NCBI GenBank assembly: GCA_034401795.1 | Contig: CM067372.1 | Location: forward strand, 41,148,429 to 41,212,428 | Length of the DNA: 64,000 nucleotides | Direction of reading: 5' to 3' | Origin: Chaetoderma sp. LZ-2023a | Taxonomy: Eukaryota; Mollusca; Caudofoveata; Chaetodermatida; Chaetodermatidae | In this document: positions 40,798 through 52,330 of the stretch, piece after piece | Numbering within the stretch: the stretch's first letter is position 1 | Layout: the number at the start of each line of letters is the position of its first letter | Notes under the pieces: generated by a model | Databases searched by the model: none | The model's input: only the letters and a program-made list of their open reading frames with translations | Told to the model about the DNA's origin: nothing | Position numbers and translations under genes: made by a program

Positions 40798-41761
40798 GTA
40801 AACGATGGTAGATCTAGTTGTGATATGTGGGCACATTTATCAACAAGTGTGGTATGAGTATGCTTCAAGTGCGCAATAAATGAATCTTTACCAATTTGAT
40901 ATGGAAAAGTAGATGTATAATCTCTGCAGCGTGCTATGTGGAAATGAATTAAGGACAGGGAGTGTTTGATATTTCATGAATTGCAAGATAGTTGTCTTGC
41001 TCTGCACACCAGATTGGAAAAGAGTGCTGCCGTGGATAGCAAAATTAGCAATGTCTTCCGATCAAATTCAAAATATTTAACGGTACGTCTTTTGTAAGTT
41101 TCTGGATGATGTGTCGACAGTCATGACAGTGTAGTCGGTTATCATGCATATAACATCATGGTCATTGCTACATGTTAACATTATCTTTGCATTGTCTTCC
41201 CTTGCAGTATAACGTGTATGAAGAATGGCATGCTAATCCGCCTCTCCATGTGTAGTCATTAGGCATGGGACTGATTAAGCACAGATGTTAGTGACTTTAG
41301 CTGTTTCAGGTTTTATCACTGGATCCACCAGCCAAGTACGACAGAATATACAAGTCCATACACTCAGTAGACAATGTTGGAGAAAGTTGACATTATTTAT
41401 GGAAACTACGAAGAAACCATTTGGATTGGGAGCAGAAAAATCATCCATGACTTCGTAGGTTTTCAACAGTTTTAAATCCAATGTTGACTCACGCTTTCCT
41501 TCAAACTGATCTATTCATATCAGTCACCACAGAAATAAAGGATTATTGTTTCACATGGGAAGGTTGTTAGAAGCTTTGCTTGTTTGCGATTGTGTCATGC
41601 AGTTTGCCCTTAAAGAATAATGACCATATCCGAACTAGATACATAGCATCTATAACAACAACTGTTTTGCAGTCTTCTTCGGATAATCCATACAACACAC
41701 GTGATTCAGTCTATCTATATTGTTTAACAAAGCTTAACTTTATGCCATCTGACTGTCGTTT
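40798..41761. other. non-coding or relic DNA
   Basis: A good acceptor (TTGTCTTCCCTTGCAG, about 41191-41206) is followed by a short frame (YNVYEEWHANPPLHV) that stops within 50 bp. Nearby frames give scattered protein-like pieces, so this may be a decayed multi-exon gene, but I cannot name it with confidence. Confidence 0.35.
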
Positions 41762-41989
41762 GTGAAGAGCAGAGTGCACTGCGTTGCATTCATGTTCAAC
41801 AAGGACATGGAATACACCAGCTTGTCGACCGCATGTGACATAAAATCTGTGCCATTATTATCACGTGTGAGGTCTCCCTTTCTCAGAGATCTAACAATAT
41901 TCACCATTCTATTCTTATGTAGTTTTCAATATGCTGAATTAGTAGTTGCCGCTTTTATTTATGCGGGCCTTCTTCTATGCCTCAACTAA
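41762..41989 (+). pseudogene. possible IFI44-like GTPase relic fragment
   Basis: The first residues, KSRVHCVAFMFNKDMEY, resemble the segment of IFI44/IFI44-like proteins that follows the GTP-binding loop, where a 'hydrophobic-HCV-[AV]-F-hydrophobic' strand is typical. IFI44-like genes are interferon-responsive in vertebrates and expanded in bivalves. The next residues lose the resemblance, no ATG or P-loop is present, and the upstream frame is closed. It is at best a decayed fragment. Confidence 0.25.
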
Positions 41990-43469
41990 TATCTAGTTTT
42001 TAGAGACAAGAACCATTTTAGGCCGCAAATGGCTGGCGTCTACCTAGCTTTTAGATACGGCTGCCATTGAAAACGGATGCCCTAAGACATCAATACTGAA
42101 GACAGCGTGCATACATGTTACTTCGCAAGATCTCCGAACTGGGTAAGAATCCGGACATCTTGCTCCGTAACCACATAAAACGCCACAGGACATTGGTTAC
42201 TTTTCACAAAAGCATTTTTTAGGCAACTGATCTATCGTTATGGTGGGGGCAAGAGAGACGAATACCCACCATGAATGTCCTTCCCGTGAGGGCGTGGCAG
42301 ATCTTAATATCATGCCCAGACATTCTTACGTAATTCGGTGGGGATGCGCATCTCGCCCGTCACCAGGTCCTACGGAGCTCTCTTTTTAACCTGACGTTAG
42401 GTTTAAACGCAAGTTTCCCAGTTCTGCACTGCGGTGCGGGAGGGTTGTCCAGCAGATAAAAGAAAATAATAATTAAGATGTTTTCGCAGTGCTTCCTAAC
42501 TTGGCACGGGTAACTAACTACTAAGTATCCGAAAATATGCGGGAAATGTGTGTGACACCATACCCTGGCCATCACCGCTCGGAAACCCCAATAGTTTCCC
42601 AGGGTTGGATCAGTCCATGGTGCGGATAGGGTCAACCAAACAATTAAAAAGCCACAAGGCTTAGTGGAACATGAAGAGAGACAATAACCTAGAAATATGA
42701 GGCCCATTAGGTATGTTGGCCAATCTTACACAACCTTGCCGGAGTGCGGTGCTAAATTATCGCAACTACCGGAAAACAGGTGTACACTATGTCTCCTAAT
42801 GAAGAAATTGTCTCTAATCATATTAAACCTATCCCATTGAGCTGAATAGAAAGGTTTTTAGTCAGTTGCAAGCCGGGCTAAACAGAGTTATAGCACGGAC
42901 AGCGACCTCAGTGAAAAATTGTTGGTGGCGGGAGAACGTGCTGCATATATAAATGTTGCTGTATAGTGTTTCCTATGTGCACTGCAGTCCTATATTTTTT
43001 TTCTATAAATAAACAAAACATATAACCTGATGGCTACTTGCCATATATATAACTAACCAGAACAAGTAATACAATGTGAAATGATTAGAATAATATATAA
43101 AGCACATGTTGAGAAACCTACTATGGTGTGGTTAGTAAAAAGACCTCACAGAATATAAGAATAACTATAAACAGATACAAAAATTATAACTAGGGGTCCT
43201 AAGACCGTTACGTTTCCTTTTAGTCATCGGGACCATTTATACAGACAAAGTATAATTATTAAAGCTGTAATTAACAGAAGAATTAAAATGTTAAGTATAG
43301 TTACTTGAATAATCGGTAGCCATTCTTAATCATGAACTATCGTGTTACTGAAATTGATACGTCATCCTAGGTTTGACGTGAGTTGACGCGTTCTCTGGAA
43401 GCTGGAAAGTTCCCGCATACCGGTTCCCGCAAACAGGATTTCCGCATGTAGTCCAGGACGGGAGCGGAT
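41990..43469. other. non-coding DNA
   Basis: Nothing is recognised. GTTTAAAC occurs at 42404-42411 but without a TATA at the element spacing. Confidence 0.45.
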
Positions 43470-43565
43470 CGAACTCAGGACCGTAATCACAATATAGAAT
43501 GTCAAACGAGTAGTCAGCAAAAGATACAATAACACTACTGCTAAGACGAAAGTTCCCGTACACCG
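43470..43565 (-). repeat. tRNA-like SINE head, reverse orientation
   Basis: The minus strand has a B-box-like GAGTTCGATCCGC at about 43460-43475. Roughly 60 nt before it is an A-box-like TTAGCAGTAGTG. The spacing is atypical, so a functional tRNA gene is not claimed. Confidence 0.35.
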
Positions 43566-44409
43566 ATGGTACGGATGGAAGTTAATAACAACCCGTTCAT
43601 AAACGGGGGTTGTTGAATACGGATGAAGATACATAACTAAGCTTAACGGTGCTGGGTATGTCAGTTAGCTCTCAAGACGTACCGGGCAGTTTACTTGCTG
43701 TGGTCAAAAAGTTTAAATAAACCTGCACAACATCAGTGCGGGATGGTTGAATAACCACCTTTTGGTGTGGCCGGCAGATCCGGCGAGTCATCCACCAAAG
43801 AACATTGTTGCCTTTACATCTGTAGAATCACATATTCAGGCCGGGAAAGACCTCACCGCAAGTTTTGCATTCCGAGTTAGTTCTTGAGATATTCGTGAAC
43901 AATATTCAAAAGTTCCAAAAAAGCTCCCGTACAATTGGGAGATACAAAATTGATCTAGTGCGGTCGGTTGGATTGCTGCTGGAGCGTGTAGGTAATAATA
44001 ACGCAGTCGAATGTTCTAGAACATTCTAGAAGTTCTGCGTACACGTGGTTACGACGTCACGGCAATATTTTGAAGATAATCAAGGGGTTTTCCGTGGATA
44101 ACTCAGCCATTTCTTAACCGATTTTGAAATGGTTTACAGCTTCGGAACGCCCGTCGAATTCTGGTCTTGATTAATGCCATATTCGGCGGGAACAAGTAAT
44201 GAGAAAGGATTACAAGGTACCTATTCGGTACACTAAAAGCGCCATCCTATCTTGGTCATGAAATACGCATTCTGTCGGAATAGTATTAAGCGTGCGCATG
44301 TCGGAATAGTATTAAGCGTGCGCATGCGCGCTATACGCTTTAACGAACTTAGTCGTTTTTACAACGCGATCTCTTTCATAGGCCCATATACGCTTATAGC
44401 TCTACTCAC
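43566..44409. other. non-coding DNA with a 25-bp tandem duplication
   Basis: GGAATAGTATTAAGCGTGCG-type units (25 bp) occur twice in direct tandem at about 44275-44325. The inverted copy of the 35.56-kb repeat is at about 44095-44155. No gene. Confidence 0.5.
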
Positions 44410-44428
44410 GGGGGGGGGGGGGGGGGGG
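44410..44428. repeat. poly-G run, 19 bases
   Basis: An uninterrupted G run marks the edge of the DIRS-like element; length may be affected by sequencing. Confidence 0.9.
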
Positions 44429-44471
44429 CGTGTTCAGGGAATGAATCCAGGACGGGCGGTGCGCACCCAGC

Positions 44472-45070
44472 TTAGCTGGTACGGCCGGCACCTGACCGGT
44501 CGATCCGAACTACAATCCCTCTCCAGCTTATCGCCAGACCGTCTGTATCGACAGCATTTGGATCTGGAATCAGCGAGACATAAGTCATGATCTGAGCATT
44601 TTCCTTTGTGACGAACAAGTCCATGTTGGGTTTGCCCCAATGCTCGAAGATCCTGTAAAGAACTGGAGGGTTGAGAGACCATTCTGTTGGCAGAACTCTC
44701 TGTCTCTGAGACAAAGCATCCGCCAGAATGTTCAATCGCCCAGGAATGCGAGCTGCTTTCAAAACAACCAAGTAATTCCTGCACCATTGAATCAAGTGCC
44801 ACACTTTCATACATAGAGTGGGTGACTTGGTCCCGCCGTGGCGATTTATGTATGATACTACTGTCGAGTTGTCCGACCGTATCAATATCGCCTCGCCCCT
44901 GACTTTTGGAAGAAACTTTTCCAAAGCCAGTTCCACTGCCATCATTTCCAACAGATTGATATGCAGCTGGCTCTCTTGGAGAGTCCATGTGCCCGAGACC
45001 GGGTGTTCTCCCAGGCAGGCACCCATCCCTCCAGCGATGCATCCGTGTATACGGACAGCTGGGGTGGGGT
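44472..45070 (-). pseudogene. DIRS-like RNase H domain
   Basis: RNase H removes RNA from the replication hybrid. Its catalytic set is visible: Asp in VYTDASLEGW (in the neighbouring frame, about 45030-45060), Glu in LHINLLEMMAVELAL, Asp in ILIRSDNSTVVSYIN and Asp in ILADALSQ. The first Asp lies one frame away from the rest, so a frameshift splits the domain near 45030. The C-terminal PNMDLFVTKENAQ..VSLIPDPNAVDTDGL is typical of the region before the DIRS recombinase. Confidence 0.75.
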
Positions 45071-45199
45071 AGGTGCAGCGAAACCCCTACTAGGAGATTC
45101 TGACGCTTTTTCCACCATACAAGATGCGACATTAATGGCTCCAAAACTGGCAAGAGCTTTGACAGGGGTTCTGCTCTCTGTTTCCACAGAGACATCAGA

Positions 45200-46040
45200 T
45201 ACAACTGAATAGGTCTTTGCATCAGAGCACCGTACGGGATTACCTGCTCCATGGAGACCATCATGCCCAGCATCTGAAGAAACCGCCTCACCTGAATGTG
45301 GTTTCCCAATCGAAAACTCTTGAGAATGGCCAACAGAGACACCACTCTGGGCTCTGACGGGTAAACCCTGCCCTCCTCGTGATCGAATCGCATCCCTAAA
45401 TAAAGCGGGTGTCAACTCGGATTTCTCCTTGTTGACTATCCAGCCTAGATCTGAAAGTAACCAGTCAGAGCAGTATCCACCTATAACTTGGCTGGAGTGT
45501 CTGCCTTGATAAGCCAATCGTCTATGTAGGTGTGAAGCGCCATATTCTCTCTTCTGAGAAACGCTGTCACCGCAAGGACCACTCTGGCAAAAACCTGTGG
45601 AGCTGTCGACAGGCCAAATGGCAGGACTACAAACTCCCACACCTGATTCTGAAATGCAAATCTCAGAAACCTGTGACAACTCCTGTTCATTGGAATGTGG
45701 ATATATGCATCTTTCAGATTGATCGATACACACCACATTCCCTTCCTCAATCCTGCCATTACTGACCTCGGAATTTCCATCTGAAACCGAGGCGTATGGA
45801 TAAACCAATTTAATGGCCTGAGACTGAGTACGGGCCCCCCCCCCCCCACCACCCCTGTGCTCTTGGGGACAAGGAACATGTTTGAATAGACGCCTGGAGT
45901 GTTCTGGTTTGCTGGTTTTATTGCTCCCTTCAGAAGCAAACCTGACACGTCGTTTTGAATGGCTTCTAACTTGTCTGGTTCCTTTGGGACAGGTGTCCAG
46001 ACAGGTCCCAGACAGATTTTGTGGTGGAAAATCCCACCAC
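45200..46040 (-). pseudogene. DIRS-like reverse transcriptase, broken
   Basis: The RT copies element RNA into DNA. The main frame (about 46035-45481) shows PVPKEPDKLEAIQNDVSGLL, SNMFLVPKSTG, LRPLNWFIHTPRFQME, CVSINLKDAYIHIP, LRFAFQNQVWEFVVLPFGLS, TAPQVFARVV and the catalytic YIDDW. A C-run (45837-45847) has expanded the residues after KSTG. Beyond a TAG at 45481 the sense continues one frame away (CSDWLLSDLGWIVNKEKSEL). It then returns (GMRFDHEEGRVYPSEPRVVS) with the thumb or connection region down to about 45100. At least two frameshifts. The LKDAYxHIP and DDWL pattern separates DIRS from Ty3 and BEL. Confidence 0.8.
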
Positions 46041-46117
46041 TCCGTCATGTACACCTGGTATAACCATCCCAGGACCAGACTGTCTGATGTCACACCTCGC
46101 CAAAACGCATGAGCTTT

Positions 46118-47490
46118 TCACCCACTATAGACACATTGACGCTTAATGCGGGTGTCTGGCTCGCGATCCGCTCCCCACCCCCTTCTCATGATGAGAGAGA
46201 GAGAGACGAAGGGAGCCCTCGTACCCTCAGGTATGATCCGCTCCCTTCTTTCCTCCCTTCGAGGACTTACACTTCCCTTTCCGCCTCTCGGGCGATCAGG
46301 AGCAACATTGGGGTGGGTAGGAGCCTCCACAACCTTCTTGGCCTTCTTCGCCGGAGAAGACCCAGTAGAAGCAGAAGCAGCACTAGGCTTGGCTTTCGCC
46401 TTGCTTTTATGCTTTTTCTGCTTCTTAGAAGGCTGCCCGGTTAGTGGGTCCACCCTGGCTAGCCAAGCCAGAGCCTCCGACCAGTCTGTCTCCGAAGAGG
46501 ACACTCCCATGAACACGTCACCCGTTGACGTGCTCACGGCCCTACCAGCAACGGCCTCCCGGCTAGGAGCCATTGCTGATATGCCAGGAACTCCGGTACT
46601 GTACGGTTCCGCCGCCACCACCCCATGGAAAACACCAGTCCATGGAGTAGGTAACGGTTGAGGAACCATGCCGAAGCACAGGCGCCAACGGCACCCTACC
46701 GCTGGACCAGGCAAGATAGGTGTATACCACGCCTGGCCAGCCACACCAGTCACCGTGTCGGTTGGCGGCAAACCAACCATCATGGGACCAGTGCCTGGTA
46801 CCGGAGTGGCCTCAACCACGGGCGGAGCCGCTGTCCTGCGCCAAGTCAGACAGATGGAAGGCAGTTCCGTCCAGGATGGAATCGACCTCCATGCTCTCCA
46901 CCCGCGGCATCTCAGGCCACAGCAATCGCTCCTCCTCGGCCTCCTCGTCTTGACTCCGAAGTCATCACGAGACGTGGAAACACTGGAGCCATCCTGGCGG
47001 ACGGCTCCCATGCCTGACGGACCGGCCAACGCTACTGGACCACACGGAGGTGGCCGCAGAGTGACAGAACCCATCAGGAAGGAGCCCGACGGGGCTGCCA
47101 GGGAGCCGTACGAGATGGCTCCCATGGTGGCCAGTCCACAACCCTGTCCAAGGACAGGGTCCGTACCAAGCACGGGAAGAGACTGCCCTACAACTTTTGG
47201 AAGCAGGGACGACACCAGCGTAGGCAGGACGCTATGCAAGAAGTCGCAGACGTGGAGCGCCCCCAGGGGCCGAAACGGACACTCCACGATTTACTTTCAG
47301 ACCACCTGACCCCGTGTCAGACCCTGCCAAGTCCTTCTGGGCAAGGAACTTGACCATCATATCGGACGACCACACTGCACAAATGTTACACCTAATATCA
47401 AGATTACAATTTGTACATCTAAAGCAGACATGGTCCTTAAACAGAACCCTCACATACTTATGGCACTGGTCACATGATGGTGGGGCTAGC
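46118..47490 (-). pseudogene. DIRS-like gag/ORF1, frameshifted
   Basis: The first frame (about 47500-47232) has a Cys cluster: CDQC, then CFRCTNCNLDIRCNICAVW, a zinc-binding ribbon at the N-terminus. A frameshift near 47250 leads to a 389-codon frame rich in Gly, Pro and Ala. It has a Lys-rich nuclear-localisation-like run (KKQKKHKSKAKAK) and an Arg-rich end. The zinc-ribbon start and basic tail fit the nucleic-acid-binding ORF1 of DIRS elements. A TTTACAG before the Cys cluster resembles a 3' splice site, so the initiator could lie upstream. Confidence 0.55.
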
Positions 47491-47505
47491 TTGGCCTGTA
47501 AATAA

Positions 47506-48477
47506 GCACAAACCTACAATAAGCAAGCGGAACGAAACAGGAATGGAAGGCAGACAAATAATTTTCAAATAATTTGATCATAAATTAAATATTAACCCTC
47601 CCGCACCCAATACCACAACGTTACAGCAAAGATCGCATTGATTAAGATGACAAGAACGAAGCGGGCAATATACACCCATAAACTGATCCTCAAGGATGTA
47701 TAAACGGAACCAGGAACCATATCGCATAGCATTCGGGGTATATTTACTAATCAATATAAATTATACTCCTAACGAAGGCCAAAATGATATGTGAAGAAGC
47801 AGCAAAATAACAAAAAACAAACTGCTGTAGCACACGATAAAACCGCAGACCACACATCTAAATCAAGAATTTTGAAACTACCGATCATTGCAAACAGATT
47901 GTGATAACACGCAGAACTTGAAAATTACAAAGTTTTTCTGGTACCAATACAGTACGCAGCACCCAGAATCAGATGCGCGAATTAATGAAACATTTTCTTC
48001 ACATAAAAACCCTGAGATAACTCGGGTGTGACGTCACCCGCTCGGATCATACGGAGAACGACGTCAGCCGATTTTGGTGTTAAACACCGTATAGCCAACA
48101 CCTTATTTCATATCTGCCGATCGCCTATTGGGGTTAAATGAAGGCGATCAATCTGGTATATTTCGTTGTTAACACACATCCCAGATTCGGGGTCAGAAAT
48201 TGGAACATGCGACACAGACAAAATTTTGAAGACCTACTAAGTCTTTTAACTATGTAATAACATGGAAATATACAACCTGGATATCATCGGCTCCTTCCAT
48301 GGTAAACCAAATACTCCTTAGAGAGCAAACACAAAGCTATCACAATCACAGAAAAAGACTTAGAAAACTCTTTTCTAAAGAGCATGTAGCTCTTGTTGCT
48401 ATACAAACAAGAATGAGCTTCAAGGCAAATGGGTAGTCGGCAGTTGGGAGCCGAGTATCCGGTAAAGCTTACTAAGT
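47506..48477. other. non-coding DNA
   Basis: No gene is recognised. Near 48013-48045 there is an imperfect inverted sequence around GTGTGACGTCACCCG. Confidence 0.5.
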
Positions 48478-48750
48478 CTATAGTCCTAGGCCCCAGCTAT
48501 CTAGGATAGCTTGTATCAGAAGTAATAGAATGGTGAGTATTGATTGAACGAGAAGTGTCCAGATTTGCAATTTTCGTTCCATGGACCACGCACGGTCTGG
48601 GTCAGAGCCAAGTGTTTCCTGGAGGCATGTGGCATCAAAATTGATTAGGTCATTCTGTACTTGGTCGTCAGTAATTGCACCAGTGCGGTTATTGATTAGG
48701 TGTGCTATGGGCCCTTTGAATGGACTGATTTCACAACTACTATGACTTGT
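48478..48750 (-). other. 90-codon open frame without early ATG, C-terminal membrane span
   Basis: The minus frame is open from a TAA at 48751 to a TAG at 48478. It reads CEISPFKGPIAHLINNRTGA, ITDDQVQNDLINFDATCLQE, then a hydrophobic end LQIWTLLVQSILTILLLLIQ. The first Met is at residue 57. It could be a terminal exon (an AG lies just upstream, but the pyrimidine tract is weak) or a relic. No family is recognised. Confidence 0.3.
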
Positions 48751-49949
48751 TTAATGTAAGTCTTTTCTGTTGTTGGTGGTTTTGCTACTACCATGGTATA
48801 TGTGTGTCAGATCCTACATGGAGCATATTCTTTACCCAACCTTACTTGTATATCTATTTTGCTTGTGCTGCCACATTGAGGGGTATGCGATCCAAGCCAC
48901 TTTCTTCCTTAGCATCCGCATGTCAGCATGGCATGTCTGCCTTAACAGCATGTCTGGTGATATGCCGTTGTGGTTTCTCTCTGCCCACCTCCATGCAAAG
49001 CCCCACCCATAATTACATTATGAGCTAAATGGCCAATTATTGGTAGCTGTTTAATTTCCCGCAACTAGAGACTGCTGGTCCAATGGCCGCTGTGAGATAT
49101 GGTAACATCTTGTCAGCTCCTTTCCAATTTTCCTCCCGCTCATAGAACAGGACTCTTTATTAATTATCAGCCACCAGACCTATTAACCATAAGATGGCGG
49201 TTGGGTTATCATTAATTGACGCTGTTGTCAAAGGAATGCATGGATGATTGCCTCTATTCTATGTTAGCTTGTATACCACCTCGTGTATCTAAATGCTAAT
49301 TTGCCATTATATTCCTTGCTACAAACTATCTTAGAACATACTCAGTATCGCCATCACACACACACATCTGCCATTTTAATGTAACCACTCTTCGAACGCC
49401 CCTAATTGCAATGAGCTGAATATTAAGTCCACAAGAGCGAGTTTTGCCACAAATAACACACAACATTTAGCATGCAAGGCATTTGCTTTGTCAGCGTGTC
49501 AGATATGCATTGTTGATATACGTTTATCTGTAGATTTAATATTATCTAGAGGTTCAGTTCTGCGTCGAGTCCGACATAGTACATATTTTTTCATAATCGG
49601 TCTTTGGTTTGTAATTTGGATACTGTCTTGTCTTTTGCAGCAGCCTGTGGAATCCCTTGACCGTTTTGTGGCAATTTAAAACAAGAACATACACACATAT
49701 CAAATATATGGATTTGTCTATGGCAGTAACAAACATCAAAACCAAAATCTTCAGCATGTATAAGTGTGGTATCCACTACCCAAAAACATTGCGTCTATTT
49801 CCTTTACAATAATTAAAATTTTAACTTTAATGGAAGCCAAATACATTACCCTATGTTGAATTCGAGCATAAAAATATATATTCTGTAATTCAGTTGATAC
49901 GATAAGTTAAAGGATGGTGCTTAAATCTGATTTTCAAGGCAGATACACA
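48751..49949. other. non-coding DNA
   Basis: No gene is supported. The short frames here lack coding character. Confidence 0.5.
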
Positions 49950-50185
49950 TGATTCTTTACAATTACGACTTTGACCTACATTTCAAGGCCAAAATGACCT
50001 TTCATCCAGATCCGCAAGGATGTCTAGTGAGATGGTATTCGGCATGGCTCAAGGATCATTTTGGTATATACCATCCTTTGACAGCAGACCGGTCCGAAAA
50101 TTCCAAATTTTGGGCACCTTGCTCCCCAGGTAACTGGTTGATTTCTAGGTTGTATCCGATGCCACATGCGATAGATCTGATCGTG
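49950..50185 (-). repeat. dispersed repeat F6, inverted copy
   Basis: 'Ccagatccgcaaggatgtctagt' and 'atcctttgacagcagaccggtcc' are the reverse complement of phrases at 39540-39690. Confidence 0.65.
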
Positions 50186-50284
50186 TAAACTAGGCTTTAG
50201 TCATGGAGATTGTGATATTGATTGTGACCAGTGGATATCATTGCATTTGCATGATGTCGACACAAACGCAGTCATCATTAAATC

Positions 50285-52235
50285 TTTTAACACTCAAACC
50301 GGCCAAAAATCGCTTCTGTCTTGAAAAATGTTCAACCCAAGGCAATTTTTGAAAATGTAGAACTGGACTCGATAATTGAGCCAGTCATTTCAGTGGTAAA
50401 GTTTCAAAAGTAGTCTTCTCTTGGTCTGTAAAATGACATTTTCTTTGAGAAAATTAAAATTTTCTTTAACAAATTTAAGGGCCAAATGATCTGTTGTGTC
50501 TTCTCCATTTATACTTTGTCAACAGGAATATTTCTCATGGCAAGGGGATCTGAATAACAACGAAGACAAAGTATTTATTTAATACACAATGGTAGTCACC
50601 ATTATTCTCAATATTGGAATAAATATGTACAGGTACACAATCAGTAATTAAGAAACATATGTACATATATACAGAATGCCTGATATTAACAGACATATTC
50701 TCGCAAATGGAAGTAATTACCAATATTTAAATATAAGTGTTCAAGTATATAATTATTCCAAAAAGATATAGCCCAAATATTTAACCCTTTAATGGTCAAA
50801 TTTGGTTAAAAAATTGTAAATATTTTCTTATTGAATGTCCATTTACAGGCCAAGAGAATACAATTTTAGAAAGTTTACTACTGGAATGATTGGCTCGATA
50901 ACAGAGCCAATCATTCCAGTGGTAAATTTTCTAAAATTGTATTTTCTTGGCCTGTAAATGGACATTCCACAAGACCATAGCAGCGGCCAGTTTTGGATGG
51001 TGTGACCATTAAAGGGTTAATGGTCAAGTCGGCCAAAAACGGGCTCTGCAGTCGTCTTAAGGAATGTCCATTTACAGGTCAAGAAATTATTTTTGAAAAT
51101 TTACCACTGGAATGACTGGCTTGATAATCGAGCCAGTCATTCCAGTCCTATATTGTCACAAATAGTTTTTCTTGGCCTGGAAATGGAGTCATTAAACGCA
51201 GATCTAGGTTTTTTTTGACCAGTCTTGACCATTAAAGAGATAATGGTCAAAATTTGTAAGGAAAATAAGTTTTTGCTCAGTGAATGTCAATTTGCAGGCC
51301 AAGAGAATACTATTTTGAAATTTACCACTGAAATGACTTGCTCACTAATCGAGCAAGGCACTTCAATCGTAAATTTCTCTTTTAAAGTTATCACAGTCTA
51401 CAAATGACCATTCCGAAAGATAGCTGCAGAGGTCAGTTTTGATCAGCTTGACCATTAGAGTTAACATGATTGAATGCTCATTCTACAGGATTCAGTACCA
51501 ACTGCCAACAGTAACAAAGTCTTAACAATAAATCTCCCTTTTAAGTATCTCACCATTAGGATTCAGAGTATTGATATTTTATGCCAAAACAAGTTTAACC
51601 GTTCTCACTTGCAAAAAAAGTCATTTAGCAGGCTCACACCGTGGGTATGGCTGCTAACAGACTGTTCAATGCAATGATCTTTTTATACATGTAGTGGCCG
51701 ACGACAATAATTAGTACAAGCAATAACAGCACTCTTAACCCAACCAGCTATAGCACCCAGCTCCTCTAGTGCTTTTGAGAAATGTTGATTTCCAGACCAA
51801 GAGAAGACAATTTTTGAAAATATACAACTGGAATGACTGGCTCGATAACCGAGCCAGTCATTCCAGTGGTAAATTTTCAAAAATAGTCTTCTCTTGGTCT
51901 GCAAATTGACATTTTCATTGAGAAAACTGAAACTTTCTTAAACAAATTTAAGGCTTAAATGGTTAATGATGATTTACAGATAGGGAACATTTTTCTGTAA
52001 TATCATTGTGTGAGCGCTAGTATATGCTAATAGTAGATCTTTTGTCAGACCAATCTTTTATCAGACCAAGAGATTATTTTTTCAAAATTAAGTGCTGGAA
52101 TTACCGGCGGCTCGCTTATCGAGCCAATTATTCCAGTGGTAAATTTTCAAAGATAGTATTCTCTTGGCCTGTACATGAACATTCATCAAGACCACTGCAA
52201 AATCTGATTTTAGCCAGATTGAGCATTCAATAATT
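50285..52235. repeat. cluster of six FB1 foldback MITE-like copies
   Basis: Copies lie at about 50285-50490, 50780-51020, 51020-51245, 51240-51465, 51765-51965 and 52040-52235. Each has the palindromic GGCTCGATAATCGAGCC-like centre flanked by ACCACTGGAATGACT and AGTCATTCCAGTGGT, with outer arms around a CAGGCCAAGAGAATA motif. Adjacent copies 2-4 abut at ATTAAAGGGTTAATGGTCAA, so left and right ends share TTAA. Confidence 0.8.
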
Positions 52236-52330
52236 AAAGACGCATCTTATTTGGCTCCATAAAGCTATAATACTATAGCAAATCACTGACTAACTCTCAC
52301 AGAACTGACACATTTTTTATCATATTTATT

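Larger units (their letters stand above)
44429..47505 (-). mobile_element. DIRS-like retrotransposon, 3'-truncated and frameshifted
   Basis: On the minus strand the order is gag-like, reverse transcriptase, RNase H, as in DIRS elements. The tyrosine recombinase that should follow RNase H is absent: the element ends abruptly at the poly-G run about 40 bp after the RNase H frame. No split direct or inverted terminal repeats are identified. Multiple frameshifts show it is dead. Confidence 0.75.

Noticed and set aside
42360..42707. 115-codon minus-strand ORF
   Set aside because: No motifs, low coding character, no splice or promoter context.
44942..46093. 383-codon minus-strand ORF
   Set aside because: For most of its length it is a shadow of the RT in the wrong frame; only its last part carries the RNase H start.
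46146..47309. Plus-strand ORFs of 171 and 213 codons
   Set aside because: They lie antisense to the DIRS gag-like frame in GC-rich sequence and have no family features.
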